64,000 nt of DNA from Aphanothece saxicola GSE-SYN-MK-01-06B (GTDB taxonomy: Bacteria > Cyanobacteriota > Cyanobacteriia > PCC-6307 > Cyanobiaceae), in the NCBI GenBank assembly GCA_019359745.1, contig JAHHGT010000010.1, positions 53,634-117,633 of the forward strand, given 5' to 3'. The position numbers and the translations under genes were made by a program. Each line of letters opens with the position of its first letter. The stretch's first letter is position 1. Positions 9,747 through 18,897 of the stretch are shown piece after piece. The notes beneath the pieces are model-generated. The model had not been told where the DNA came from. It did no database searches and saw nothing but the letters and a program-made list of their open reading frames with translations.

Positions 9747-10979
9747 ATGGCGACCGTCTCGGTGGTGATCCAGTTCTTCGAGGACTTCGACTTCATCGAG
9801 CGGGTGGTGGAGCGGCTTGCCTGGGTGGACGAGATCGTCGTCAACGACGGGCCGTTCACCTACACGCGGGAGCTGCTGGAGCCCCTGGTGGGGCGGGATC
9901 TGGATCAGCCCTCACAGCGGGCGGCCAGCCTGTTCGCCCTGCTCGCCCGGCGGCTGGGGGTGCCGATCCACTACCACCACGGCGTGTTCGCAGGCGAGCG
10001 GGAGAAGCGGATCCACGGCTACGGGCTGGCGACCGGCGATGTGGTGCTGTCGGTGGATGCCGATGAGCTGCTGCTGCTGGATCGGGACGCGGTGGAGCAC
10101 TTCTGGGCCAGCGCGGCGCTGGTGGCCAGCTTTGATTGCGTCAATTTCACCTACTTGAACCTGGTGTGCGGCAAGGCGGGCAGCCCGCTGGTGGCCCGCA
10201 AACCGTTCGCCTTCAAGCGAGCGGCGATCACGGCCAAGCACCACCTGGATTACCTGTGGCTGGTGGGGGTGGAGCAGGCGGCGGTGGCCTCCGGCGACTT
10301 CCTGCCGGAGGCCCTCTGCGGCGGCGCCCACCTCACCACGGTGCGCAGCGCCTACGGGGCCAGCATCAAGTTCGGCTTCTACAACTGCCTTTATTTCCAT
10401 CTGCACGGCGACGCGGGGCTGCAGGGCAGCTTCCTGGCGGCGCGGCAGTTCTTCGCGCAGGGGAACTTCGATGCGGCGGCCCAGGCGGAGATTTACGGCC
10501 GGGCGATGGCCGATGCGATCGGCTTCCCCAACGAGCAGCGGTTCCGGCGGGCGGAAGCACCGGAGGTGCCCGAAGCGATCCTGCAGGTGGCGGAGGAGGC
10601 CTGCGCGGCCCGCAACCACGGGCTGCCGCAGCGGCGGTTGAACGGCCGGCTGGTGCCGGGGGTGCCGCTCTATGCGCTGATGGCGCCGGGTAACGGCTGG
10701 CGGGTGGCGCTGGCGATCGGCGGCGAGGCGCGGCTGCGGGTGCTGCCGCTGACCGTGGACGGGCCGCCGCTGGACCTGGGCCAGGCCGCCCTGGAGCAGC
10801 GCTGGACGGCGGAGCCCCTGAAGCCCCACGAGGTGCACCGCGAGGGCTGTGACGCGGACAGCGCCGGCGAGCGGATCGGCGATCTGGTGGAACTGCTGGT
10901 GTGGAGCGGCGAGGACGCGACGGCCACCTGGGCGGGGGCATCGCTGGCGCCGCCGTTCAGCATGGACGTGGTGGGGTAA
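9747..10979 (+). CDS. Putative glycosyltransferase (GT2-like)
   Basis: A 410-residue protein whose N-terminal half reads as a GT-A fold transferase: MATVSVVIQFFEDFDFIERVV (first beta strand), WVDEIVVNDGP, and a metal/nucleotide DxD-type element in LSVDADELLLL near residue 110. The C-terminal third (after RLNGRLVPGVPLYAL) has no domain I recognise. ATG 9747 lies just after the preceding stop. The last codons (WAGASLAPPFSMDVVG) are nearly repeated 548 bases downstream beyond the hicAB genes, suggesting the present 3' end is a recombination product. Donor and acceptor unknown. Confidence 0.7.
   Translation: MATVSVVIQFFEDFDFIERVVERLAWVDEIVVNDGPFTYTRELLEPLVGRDLDQPSQRAASLFALLARRLGVPIHYHHGVFAGEREKRIHGYGLATGDVVLSVDADELLLLDRDAVEHFWASAALVASFDCVNFTYLNLVCGKAGSPLVARKPFAFKRAAITAKHHLDYLWLVGVEQAAVASGDFLPEALCGGAHLTTVRSAYGASIKFGFYNCLYFHLHGDAGLQGSFLAARQFFAQGNFDAAAQAEIYGRAMADAIGFPNEQRFRRAEAPEVPEAILQVAEEACAARNHGLPQRRLNGRLVPGVPLYALMAPGNGWRVALAIGGEARLRVLPLTVDGPPLDLGQAALEQRWTAEPLKPHEVHREGCDADSAGERIGDLVELLVWSGEDATATWAGASLAPPFSMDVVG
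10929..10973 (+). repeat. Direct repeat copy A flanking hicAB (3' end of glycosyltransferase)
   Basis: This 45-base segment, coding WAGASLAPPFSMDVV at the end of the glycosyltransferase, aligns without gaps to 11477-11521 beyond the hicAB pair with five mismatches. Several mismatches are silent and the rest conservative (Met/Leu, Asp/Glu, Val/Leu), so both copies were once translated in the same frame. Confidence 0.75.
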
Positions 10980-10993
10980 GGCCTGGAGGTGGC

Positions 10994-11206
10994 TTAGACC
11001 ATCACCGTGGCCACACGGGTGCGTTGGGTTGGCAGCGCCTGGGCATCGGCAGCCATCCCCTCAAGGTGAAAGGCAATGGCTTCCTGGATGTGCTGGAGCA
11101 CCTGTTGCTGGGATTCTCCGGTAGCCACACAGCCCGGCAAGTCAGGCACGTAGGCCGAGAACCCGGCTCCAGCCTGTTCAATCACGACGGCAAAGGATTG
11201 GCTCAT
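10994..11206 (-). CDS. hicB: HicB-type antitoxin
   Basis: A 70-residue protein with the HicB fold signature: SFAVVIEQAGAGFSAYVPDLPGC followed by VATGESQQQVLQHIQEAIAFHLEGM, the partial RNase H-like domain that neutralises HicA. It lacks a long C-terminal DNA-binding extension, as in short HicB proteins. Its start overlaps the hicA stop by four bases. The pair sits in reverse orientation between two copies of a glycosyltransferase 3' end. Confidence 0.88.
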   Translation of the reverse strand: MSQSFAVVIEQAGAGFSAYVPDLPGCVATGESQQQVLQHIQEAIAFHLEGMAADAQALPTQRTRVATVMV

Positions 11207-11394
11207 GGCAGCGGGAGTCCGGATTGCTTGGCGATGCTCTTCAGGGTTCCTGGTGCAAGATCGTCGCCAGGCTTTCCAGCAACCGTAACGCGACCAGCCC
11301 GATCGGGGTGCTTGAACTGACGGTGGCTGCCACGGGTTGCCACCAGGAGCCAACCGGCTTGCTCAAGGCGTTTGATCACCTCGCGGACCTTCAT
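11203..11394 (-). CDS. hicA: HicA-type mRNA interferase toxin
   Basis: A 63-residue toxin with the HicA double-stranded-RNA-binding-like fold: MKVREVIKRLEQAGWLLVATRGSHRQFKHP, containing the catalytic histidine in the GSHRQF motif, and the conserved VTVAGKPGDDLAPGTLKSIAKQSGL tail. HicA enzymes cleave mRNA until bound by HicB. The ATG complementary to 11392-11394 is preferred over an upstream in-frame start that adds a non-conserved 23-residue leader. hicA-first order with a 4-bp overlap into hicB is typical. Confidence 0.9.
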   Translation of the reverse strand: MKVREVIKRLEQAGWLLVATRGSHRQFKHPDRAGRVTVAGKPGDDLAPGTLKSIAKQSGLPLP

Positions 11395-11476
11395 GTCATC
11401 GAGTTCTCGCGGCGACTCCTCATGATCCGTGGGGAGCACGTGAGACCTCAACCGTGAAACCACCGAATCAGCCCTG

Positions 11477-11545
11477 TGGGCGGGAGCCTCGCTGGCGCCG
11501 CCGTTCAGCCTGGAGGTGCTGGATCCGTGGGGCGCTGGGCCATGA
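11477..11545 (+). pseudogene. Detached 3' end of a glycosyltransferase (repeat copy B)
   Basis: Reads WAGASLAPPFSLEVLDPWGAGP then TGA at 11543-11545. The first 15 codons match the last codons of the glycosyltransferase ending at 10979; the remainder looks like the original, longer C-terminus. No matching coding sequence exists immediately upstream, where hicA and its 5' region lie. It overlaps the 3' end of the methyltransferase gene on the other strand. Confidence 0.65.
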
Positions 11546-12395
11546 ACACCAGGATCCAGGGGATTTCGGCGCCGACGATGCCGTAGGTGGGGGAATGGAT
11601 GGCTTCGATGCGGGGGTCTTCGAAGCCGGCGTCGCGCAACTGATCGAGGAACTCCCAGCCGGGAATGCGGTAGACGAGCGAACCCTGTTTCGGCTGCACC
11701 GGATCACCGTGGAACTCCGGCTCGGTGAGGAGCTGGGGCTCCTGCTCCCGGCCGCGATGCACGGCTTTCACCGTGGAATCGGCCTGCCCGTAGGCGAAGG
11801 GCACCGTGCCGAGAAGGGAGCCGCCGGGCGCGAGCACCCGATGCATCGAGCGCAGGGCGGCCGGCAGGTCGTAGACGTGCTCGAGGATCTCGTTGCAGAT
11901 CACCGCATCGAAGCGGCCATCCTCGAAGCGGAGATCGCAGAGATCCTCGTGGTGGACCTGCTGGCGGCGGGGATCCTGGGGGTCGGGCAGGTATTCGCTG
12001 CCCTGGTAGTGGGCCACCAGGCCACCCAGGCGCTGGGCGAACGGGGTGATGGCCTCCGGGCAGTAGAGCCGCAGCGCCTCCAGGCGCGGCAGCTGTCCGG
12101 CCTCGATCAGCTGGCGCAGCAGCAGGAGCACGGCCCGCTGGCGGGACACCAAGCCTTCGTGCTGGAGGCTTTCGCGGAAGTTGGTGCCCTGCAGCTGAAG
12201 CTCGACGGCGGCGATGGGGGCATCGTTGAGGGGATCCTGGATGCCGTTGAGGGCCATCAGGCGCAGGCAGGTACGCACCTGGCGGTCGAGGTCGACCCAT
12301 TGGGTCTCGAAGTCGCGCTGGAAGTCCGCCTGCTGGCGGTAGGTGCGCTGCTCAAGGAACGGGGAGGCCAGGGGCACGGCGCCGGGGACGACCAC
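11505..12395 (-). CDS. SAM-dependent methyltransferase, class I
   Basis: A 296-residue protein with a methyltransferase core in its middle: LCDLRFEDGRFDAVICNEILEHVYDLPAALRSMHRVLAPGGSLLGTVPF corresponds to motifs around the SAM pocket of the Methyltransf_11 group. A glycine-rich motif I is not obvious, the N-terminal third is helical and unassigned, and the tail (GILVFMAQRPTDPAPPG) is short. Start is GTG (complement of 12393-12395). Located among glycosyltransferases, it may modify a glycan or lipid, but the substrate is unknown. Convergent with the truncated glycosyltransferase tail. Confidence 0.78.
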   Translation of the reverse strand: MVVPGAVPLASPFLEQRTYRQQADFQRDFETQWVDLDRQVRTCLRLMALNGIQDPLNDAPIAAVELQLQGTNFRESLQHEGLVSRQRAVLLLLRQLIEAGQLPRLEALRLYCPEAITPFAQRLGGLVAHYQGSEYLPDPQDPRRQQVHHEDLCDLRFEDGRFDAVICNEILEHVYDLPAALRSMHRVLAPGGSLLGTVPFAYGQADSTVKAVHRGREQEPQLLTEPEFHGDPVQPKQGSLVYRIPGWEFLDQLRDAGFEDPRIEAIHSPTYGIVGAEIPWILVFMAQRPTDPAPPG

Positions 12396-12457
12396 CCGGG
12401 CACGCTAAGGGCGGCCGCGACTCGACGCCGCCGAAAAGGCCCCCTAAGCTCGCTGCG

Positions 12458-12718
12458 ATGGGCGAAGCCGCTGCCACCACCGCTGATCCGCAGGCGCTCC
12501 AAGCGGAGATTGCCAGCCTTCGCGACCAGCTGGAGGAGGCCCGGGACGAAGCCGAACTGAATCTGCTGCAGCTGCAGCAGGTGCAGGAGGAACTGGAGTT
12601 CTATTTCCTGGCGCACCAGGAACAGCTGCAACTGCTGGAGCAGCACCAGCAAGAGGAACGGCGGGCGGAGGTGCTGATCGCGGCCCTGCTGGAGCGGATT
12701 GAAGCCGCCGGCGGTTAA
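12458..12718 (+). CDS. Small coiled-coil protein, 86 aa
   Basis: Starts at ATG 12458 and is almost wholly helical and heptad-rich (LQAEIASLRDQLEEARDEAELNLLQLQQVQEELEFYF). The LxQVQEELExYF element recurs in cyanobacterial proteins associated with glycosyltransferase clusters, where it forms coiled coils. No catalytic motif or membrane segment. Divergent from the methyltransferase, with 62 bases between starts. Function unknown. Confidence 0.7.
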   Translation: MGEAAATTADPQALQAEIASLRDQLEEARDEAELNLLQLQQVQEELEFYFLAHQEQLQLLEQHQQEERRAEVLIAALLERIEAAGG

Positions 12719-12770
12719 CTGGACGAACCGCCGGGGCCGCTTCTGCAAACAGCGTGATCGTTCGCACGGT

Positions 12771-14972
12771 TCAAATCAGCCTGAGCTCACCCAGGGTCAG
12801 GGGCCCGGCGATGCCATCCACCAGCAGACCCTGGCGAGATTGGAAGGTGCGCACGGCCAGTTCTGTTCGCTCTCCGAAGACACCGTCGAAGCTGCCGTCT
12901 GGAGCCGACAGGCGGATCTGCACCGCCCCCTGGAGGGCACGTTGCAGAACCCGCACATCATCACCGCGCTGCAGGGGCGTCTGGCGCCGCAACTGACGCT
13001 GCAGTCCGAGCGACTGTCGCGTGCGCATGCCGACCACCCCATCCACGGCCAGACCGCGGCTGGACTGCCATTGCCGCACTGCCGCATCGGTGCGGGGGCC
13101 GAAGGCTCCATCCACCTGAAGCGCAAGGCCGCGGCGCCCCAGGGCCCGCTGCAGAGAACTGACGTCCGAACCGCGCAGGATCGGCGACTGCAGCAGCAGA
13201 TCCCGCACCACCGCCGCCGTTGTGGCCGCGCCGCCGGGATCCTGGGGTCGGCCCGCCGCAGGTGACAGAGGCCTGAGTTCACCTCTGCGGGCGTCGTAGG
13301 CCACCTGGAGCAAGTCCGTCATGCGAAACACACCTTGCACAGCTCCAAGAGTTGGGCTGAACTCCGGATCCCGCAGCAGCGAGATGCGGCTGCCGCCCAT
13401 GGCACGGTGGAACACCTCGGCCACGATCCGTCCGCCCACGTTGCCGAGCCGGCCGGTGCCAGGTTGACCGCCGTTCAGATTCAGCGACGCCTCCCGCAGC
13501 ACATAGAACCAGAGCGGCGTATGGGTGGCGAAGAAATCCTGTTCGGCTGCGGTGAGCTCGCCGAACTCGTCGCCCAGGATCTGATCGCGGCTCAGGGGCG
13601 TGAAGGTCTCCGTGGTGCGGCCGGCGGCGGTGAGCGCCGCATTGATGCGGGCGGCCAGCTCCTGGCCGGTGGCCAACTGGACCATGCGGCCGCGCATCAG
13701 GTTGCGAAAGGCCAGGTTGCGGCGGCGGTCGCCCGGAGAAATCGGCGGGGCGGATGGTCCGCGGGCCCCAAACGAGCCCAGGGGCAATTGCCGGAGCGGA
13801 TCGGTGAGACGAATGTCCAGGGGACGGGCAAAGTTCACGAAGGTTTCCGGTGCCAGCTCAGGGCTGCCATCCCGGACGAAGTCGAACATGCGTGTCCAGT
13901 CGATCACCCAGTTCGTGGGCAGGCGCTCGAAGCTGCCCGCGATCGGGTCGTCGGAATCCGTACCAGGGTTGAGGTTGCCGCTGGTGCCGGAAAAAAGGAA
14001 CAGGTTCAACAACGTGCCGAAATCGCCGATGCTGCCGTTCACCCCGAAGACTGCGTTCCAGTCATAGATCTCGCGGATCATCGAATGGCCGAGCCGGAAG
14101 GCGCCCACGGAGAACTCCAGTGGCATCGTCGGGACGTCGCTCGAGCCGGGCTCCACGATCAACCGCCCCCTCCGGAAGACGTCGTTGACGATCCGCGGAT
14201 CCACCACCCGCGGCAGGTAGTCATGCCGGAGCATCCAGTGGTAATGCTTGGTGACGAGTTCACGGGCCCGCTCGAACAGCAAAGCGCTGGGGGTGCCGGC
14301 GCTGGCGAGTCGATCGCAGACGCGGTTGTGGAAGCGGATGAACGCCAGGTGGATCTGGGCGACGGCCAGGTTCTCGTCGTTGCGCTGATCTGGGATGTTG
14401 GCCAGCCGCACCTGGGCGGGATCGGTGGTGCCACTGCCGATGCGGGGCAGATCGAATCCGTCCAGATCCCGGGAGGCATTGGGGGTCTCCGCGGGGCCAG
14501 ACGCCTGGGTGCGGCCCAGTTTGAGCTTGATCCGATCGGCGTCGTAGAAGCCAGGTTCGGCTGTCGGACCACCGCCGTAGAGCGAGTCGAGGTCGAGGGA
14601 GGGGCTTCTGCCCTGCATCAGTTCCTCCGGGGTGGCCACGCTCGTACCGAAGGGCACGTTGGTGACATCCCGCGTCAGATCGTGGTCAACGAACTGACCC
14701 AGGTAGGTGAACCCGGCGGGGATCGGACTGTCGATGTCCTGGGTCTGTTGTGTCATCACCTCCGCCACCTTGAGCAAGAGCTCCTCGCTGGGAAGCGGAC
14801 TCGTCGTGGTGACGATCTCCGAGAAGCGGAACATGCGATCCGCTTCGGAATGGGTGGCCGGGCGGAGATACTCAGGGCTTGCCTCTCTGGTGGCGGCGGC
14901 GGTGGCCACGGGGCCACGCACTTCACCACGGTCAGCGAGGAAGAAAAACTCTCTGTTATGTCGCTCCGACAT
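12771..14972 (-). CDS. Animal-type haem peroxidase with C-terminal peptidoglycan-binding repeats
   Basis: A 733-residue two-part protein. Residues about 30-570 are an animal-type (peroxidase-cyclooxygenase) haem peroxidase: distal-histidine motif GQFVDHDLTRD (His near 97), the DQRNDENLAVAQIHLAFIRFHN helix with the catalytic Arg, and the proximal-histidine motif EFSVGAFRLGHSMIRE (His near 296). Residues about 600-733 hold two PG_binding_1-type repeats (LRGSDVSSLQRAL...DGAFGPRTDAAVRQWQ and LQRGDDVRVLQRAL...DGVFGERTELAVRTFQ). No signal peptide is visible. ATG (MSERHNREFF) is preferred to a GTG 15 codons upstream. Substrate and location are not shown by sequence; wall association is inferred from the tail. 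Confidence 0.88.
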   Translation of the reverse strand: MSERHNREFFFLADRGEVRGPVATAAATREASPEYLRPATHSEADRMFRFSEIVTTTSPLPSEELLLKVAEVMTQQTQDIDSPIPAGFTYLGQFVDHDLTRDVTNVPFGTSVATPEELMQGRSPSLDLDSLYGGGPTAEPGFYDADRIKLKLGRTQASGPAETPNASRDLDGFDLPRIGSGTTDPAQVRLANIPDQRNDENLAVAQIHLAFIRFHNRVCDRLASAGTPSALLFERARELVTKHYHWMLRHDYLPRVVDPRIVNDVFRRGRLIVEPGSSDVPTMPLEFSVGAFRLGHSMIREIYDWNAVFGVNGSIGDFGTLLNLFLFSGTSGNLNPGTDSDDPIAGSFERLPTNWVIDWTRMFDFVRDGSPELAPETFVNFARPLDIRLTDPLRQLPLGSFGARGPSAPPISPGDRRRNLAFRNLMRGRMVQLATGQELAARINAALTAAGRTTETFTPLSRDQILGDEFGELTAAEQDFFATHTPLWFYVLREASLNLNGGQPGTGRLGNVGGRIVAEVFHRAMGGSRISLLRDPEFSPTLGAVQGVFRMTDLLQVAYDARRGELRPLSPAAGRPQDPGGAATTAAVVRDLLLQSPILRGSDVSSLQRALGRRGLALQVDGAFGPRTDAAVRQWQSSRGLAVDGVVGMRTRQSLGLQRQLRRQTPLQRGDDVRVLQRALQGAVQIRLSAPDGSFDGVFGERTELAVRTFQSRQGLLVDGIAGPLTLGELRLI

Positions 14973-15263
14973 CGTGTCTTCAGTCCATGAAATGACCGGA
15001 AGTGAAGCTATGCGCACAACACCTTTTCTGACCAGGCCTTAAGGATTCTTCGACGATTAAATCATTTATTGTTGAAGATTGGTATCAGAACGTGCCGCCA
15101 AGAACGATCGCGACATGGGGCGATAGTGACATACTTTGATCCTGTCAATCCACCGGAGGCTGATCCTTTCAGGCTGGCGATTCCTACGGGGCCGATGGTT
15201 TCGATCAGAGCCTGAGGGCGCCCGCGGCCGCCGAGGGGAGTTGGCTGCGAGGCACGGACCGCA

Positions 15264-16472
15264 TCAGCTCCCCAGGGCGAAGCGGGCTTCGGCCTCGCTG
15301 AGGGTGCGGGCGAAGGCCTCCAGCCTCTGGCGAGCTGCCACGGGATCCGCAACGGGCGCCTGGGAATCGGGGGCAGCCGGTGGCAGGGTGAGCCCGATGC
15401 GAACGGCAGCCCGCTCCAGGAGCTGACCGAAACGCCGGGGCCCGTGATCGGCCACAGCTTCTGGCCCCCCGCCGGCCCCTGCCGCGGTTTCGGCCTGCTG
15501 CAACAGCGCACGCAGGGGCTGCCACTGGGGATCGTCGGCCACCAGCCGCTGCAGCAGAGCCAGGGCGGCCCCCGATTCGCCGCGCTCCAGCAGGGCGCGG
15601 GCCTGGAGCAGGCCGGGGCCGCGCCGGGCTTCGCGGCGCCGCTGGCGGAACACCTCGGCCAACTCCGGCGGCGCTTCAGCCAGGGCCTGGCCCCAGTGGT
15701 CGAGGGCGGTGGTGATGGCACCGACTTCAAGGGCGGCGCGGGCGGCGATGTCCCAGTACCAGGGGTTGCCCCGCACGTCTGGGGAGGCGGTGGCGATCCA
15801 GCCGGCACAGCGCTCCGCTTCCGCACAGGTGAGGGCCAGATCGGCGGCCTTGAGGCGGGCGTGGATCCAGTCCGGCCGGAGGTCGGTGAGCAGGCCCCAG
15901 AACTGCAGGGCCTGGCGGGGGCTGGCGGCGATCAGCTCCTCCCCCACCAGTTCGGCGAGAAACGGCTCGATCGGCGACTCCAGGTCCGGCCCGTGGCGGA
16001 TCAACAGCACCAACTCCTCCAGGCCAGAGCTGGTGAGGGCATAGGTCCAGTCGGCCTGGGCCCGCTGGCGCCAGGAAGCATCGAGAGCGACGGGGTCCAG
16101 GTGCCGCCAGCGGCGTAGGCGGGCTGCCAGCGCACCGATGTCGGCCGGTTGCTCGCCGGCGGGGGCCGGCCACAGCCCCCACACATCCGGCACCAGAGCC
16201 AGCGAGGGATCAAGAGCATCGGCCTCCAGAAAGGCCAGGTCGGCCTGGTGGGCCTGGCCGGCCAGCATCCAGGACTGGCTCACTTCCAGCGCCAGCGGGG
16301 CGTCCCAGTGGGGGGAGCTGCGCAGGCGCGCCACGACCGACTCCAGGTCCTGCACCAGGCCGTAGAGGCCAAGCCAACGCAACTGCTCGCGTCGGTCGGC
16401 GCGGGAAGCGGGGGGGGCAGCGGCCAGCTCCTGGAGCAGGTCGGATGCGGTGGGCCAGCCGTTGCGGTTCAC
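15264..16472 (-). CDS. TPR-like helical repeat protein, 402 aa
   Basis: A protein of Leu/Ala-rich helical pairs resembling tetratricopeptide repeats (for example RADRREQLRWLGLYGLVQDLESVVARL and NPWYWDIAARAALEVGAITTALDHWGQAL). No enzyme motif and no membrane segment. The reading frame stays open upstream over the divergent glycosyltransferase, but that part is His/Pro-rich shadow; a GTG (complement of 16470-16472, VNRNGWPTASDLLQEL) gives a protein-like start. The start lies nine bases from the divergent gene's first ATG, so the two may share a very short control region. May assist the neighbouring glycan genes. Confidence 0.7.
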   Translation of the reverse strand: MNRNGWPTASDLLQELAAAPPASRADRREQLRWLGLYGLVQDLESVVARLRSSPHWDAPLALEVSQSWMLAGQAHQADLAFLEADALDPSLALVPDVWGLWPAPAGEQPADIGALAARLRRWRHLDPVALDASWRQRAQADWTYALTSSGLEELVLLIRHGPDLESPIEPFLAELVGEELIAASPRQALQFWGLLTDLRPDWIHARLKAADLALTCAEAERCAGWIATASPDVRGNPWYWDIAARAALEVGAITTALDHWGQALAEAPPELAEVFRQRRREARRGPGLLQARALLERGESGAALALLQRLVADDPQWQPLRALLQQAETAAGAGGGPEAVADHGPRRFGQLLERAAVRIGLTLPPAAPDSQAPVADPVAARQRLEAFARTLSEAEARFALGS

Positions 16473-16481
16473 AGCCCGGAG

Positions 16482-17774
16482 ATGACTGGCACCATTGTGG
16501 GGCGGCGAGCAGTTGCCGTCATCGAAGCGGAACGGATGGAAGGCGGCGGCCGGGTGGTGATCGTGGATCCGGCCTACGCCAGCGACGTGGGGCACCACGG
16601 CGATGTGAACACCCAGCTGCTGGCGGCGCTGGCGGCCCAGGGATGGGCGGCGGAATGCTGGGCTGACGAAGCGGTGCAAGCCGCCGGATGCCGGGGGGTG
16701 TTCCACGGCTGCGGCTACGTGGATCCGCGCCACTGGGCCGATCTGGGCGGGATGGTGCATCTGGCGGGTCTGCTGGAGCGGCAGCTGCTCGGCGCCCTCG
16801 AACAGCAGGACCCCGTAGCGGGGTGGGTGGTGCACACGGCGCTGCCGTTCCAGCTGCTGGGGCTGGCCCGGGCCCTGCGCCAGTGCCCGGCGGCCACGGT
16901 GGTGGTGAGCCTGATGTTTCCGCCGGGGGAAACCCTGGAGGGGCCAGGGGGTGAGGCGGACGCCACCAGCAACTGCCGGGCGGCCCTGGGCGCCCTGGCG
17001 CGGGCGGTGGGCCAAGGGGGCCATCGGCTAAGGCTGCTGCTGCCGAGCCAGCAGAGCCTGGAGCTCTATGAGCCCCTGCTGGCGGCCACGGGCCTGGCCT
17101 GCGCCGGCCTGCATCCGGCGGTGGTGGGGGCGGGAGTGCCGCTGCTGGAGCCGCCCGCGCCAGGCGGCCGGAAACGGATCCTGCTGCACTGGGGCGACCT
17201 CAAACCCGGCAAGGGCCGCCGGGAAGCGCTGGAGGTGGTGAACCAACTCCTGGGCGGAGGCCCAGTGCCGCCGGCCCTGCAGGAGGCGGAATGGCTGTTC
17301 CACCTGCACAGCGAGGACCCTCTGCCACAGGAAGAGTGCACCAGCCTGGAGCGGGCGTGCGAGCGGATCGGCGGATTCCTGTGGTTGAAGGAACGGGTGG
17401 AGACTGGGCGGATGCAGGCGCTGCTGGCCAACTGCGATGGGGCCCTGCTGGCCTACGACCCGGTGCTGTACCGGCAGCGCAGCTCAGGCCTGCTGTGGTG
17501 CTATGGCGCCGCCCGGCTGCAGGGCGGCCAGGCGGCAGCGGTGCTGGGGCGGCCGGGCGGCTGGCTGGAGCGGGAGGCCAGGGATCTGGGCCTGGGCTGG
17601 CACAGCGGCAGGGATGGCGGCTGGCTGGAGGGCCTGGCGGCCGTGGTGGCGCAGGGCAACGGCGGTGACTGGGTGAGCCCCTACGGACGAGGCCTGCTGG
17701 GGGAAGGGTTTGCGGACCATGTAGCCAAACGGCTGCTGGAAGCCAGAGATGGGCAACCCGGGATCATCGGGTAG
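16482..17774 (+). CDS. Putative glycosyltransferase, GT-B-like
   Basis: A 430-residue protein starting VVIVDPAYASDVGHHGDVNTQLLAALAAQGW after a short leader, the layout of an N-terminal Rossmann half with a glycine-rich loop. The middle, RKRILLHWGDLKPGKGRREAL, resembles the start of the second GT-B half, and LLANCDGALLAYDPVLYRQRSSGLLWCYGAARLQGG resembles the acceptor/donor-site stretch of GT4-type enzymes, but the canonical E(x)7E is not clear. ATG 16482 gives the longest plausible protein; ATG 16536 (MEGGGRVVIVDP) would leave a more normal gap to the divergent gene. It is the last GC-rich gene before the AT-rich island. Confidence 0.65.
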   Translation: MTGTIVGRRAVAVIEAERMEGGGRVVIVDPAYASDVGHHGDVNTQLLAALAAQGWAAECWADEAVQAAGCRGVFHGCGYVDPRHWADLGGMVHLAGLLERQLLGALEQQDPVAGWVVHTALPFQLLGLARALRQCPAATVVVSLMFPPGETLEGPGGEADATSNCRAALGALARAVGQGGHRLRLLLPSQQSLELYEPLLAATGLACAGLHPAVVGAGVPLLEPPAPGGRKRILLHWGDLKPGKGRREALEVVNQLLGGGPVPPALQEAEWLFHLHSEDPLPQEECTSLERACERIGGFLWLKERVETGRMQALLANCDGALLAYDPVLYRQRSSGLLWCYGAARLQGGQAAAVLGRPGGWLEREARDLGLGWHSGRDGGWLEGLAAVVAQGNGGDWVSPYGRGLLGEGFADHVAKRLLEARDGQPGIIG

Positions 17775-18897
17775 ACGAACGGCACCGCCCTCGGCATGCT
17801 GAAGCGCGGCGCTCAAGGCATCCTCCCGTTCATGACCAGCCCTGTTTGCCCGAGTTCGATGAAGGGTCAGCCGCATGAGTGATCAGGTCATCAGCTGGCA
17901 TTGGAAGTTGTTGAGGGTCTGCCATGGCACAGAGCAGGCAGGGGCAAAGTCAAAATTATTCTCAGCTCAAAAACAAGTGAGAGTTGGATTAGGGATAACA
18001 TCTGAAATCCACATTCAGTTAACACACAACAGGACAGGTGCTCAATCGCGCAGACAAGAGAATGAATTCTTGCGGGGCACTGGCGGCACAGCCGTTGAAG
18101 CCGATTCACTAGTCTCATCTTCAAAGCAGAGGCGAAGACAATGATGACAAAGGATCGGAGCCTCATCAATTGCATATACACCAGACTCCATGCCAAACCT
18201 CCTGCGTGCCCAAGTCAACGTTTCCCAATGGACATGCATCAAACGGCGACAAGGTTGGCTCAAGCAGAGTCAGCTGGAGGCGGAGGCATGACTCAATCCT
18301 TAATGCCGTCTACAGGATGGCCCGTGGATAAAGAAAATAGCGAGGCAAGGCTCAATCAGACATTGAACGCCCCATCAAGAATTAAACTCATGTCTCTTCA
18401 CACCTCCAATCATATACAGCGTTACCATTGCGGCCAGGAAGGTAAACCTGGCCTGGCTGGAATAGGCCTTGAGCGATGCGATCTAGTTCTCTTGATCTTG
18501 AACTGGATCAATCCTCTACTCTCCTGGATAAGGTTTGTGGCCACGTCTCATCAAATGGAGGTGGAGTTTGAACCAGATCAACGCTCGGCATGGAAGCCAT
18601 GACCAGGATGTCGTTACTGTGCGTCAACAGCATTACTTCAAAGTCGGCACGCCCTGAAGGGAAGTTGGATGTCCAAGACAGGAAACCAGCTCGAAGGCAT
18701 CCAAAGAGCAATACGATACAAGAGCTTTGGCCGCGAAGACTTCAGGTACTCAGATATGGTACAGCCGCAATGGCTATAATCAGAAGTACGCATCGAAGCA
18801 GCGACGGCAAAATCAGGAATCTAGAGTCCATCTCACGATGCGCCACAGAGACTACAGGATTAATCTTTAGCCACCCACAGCAAGTGAGGCAAAAGCC
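17775..18897. other. Non-coding, AT-richer left edge of a foreign island
   Basis: About 1.1 kb without a gene I can support. Base composition drops visibly from the GC-rich background after about 17930. Short open frames exist on both strands but none has a protein-like sequence or a recognisable motif. It probably holds decayed sequence and the promoter of the downstream glycosyltransferase operon. I see no clear repeats, tRNA or attachment site at this edge. Confidence 0.6.

Noticed and set aside
13335..14990. 551-codon open frame on the plus strand opposite the haem peroxidase
   Set aside because: Low-complexity composition with no recognisable fold; the peroxidase strand carries all catalytic motifs.
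18141..18602. 153-codon frame in the AT-rich left edge of the island
   Set aside because: No protein-like composition or domain; several overlapping frames of similar length exist on both strands.
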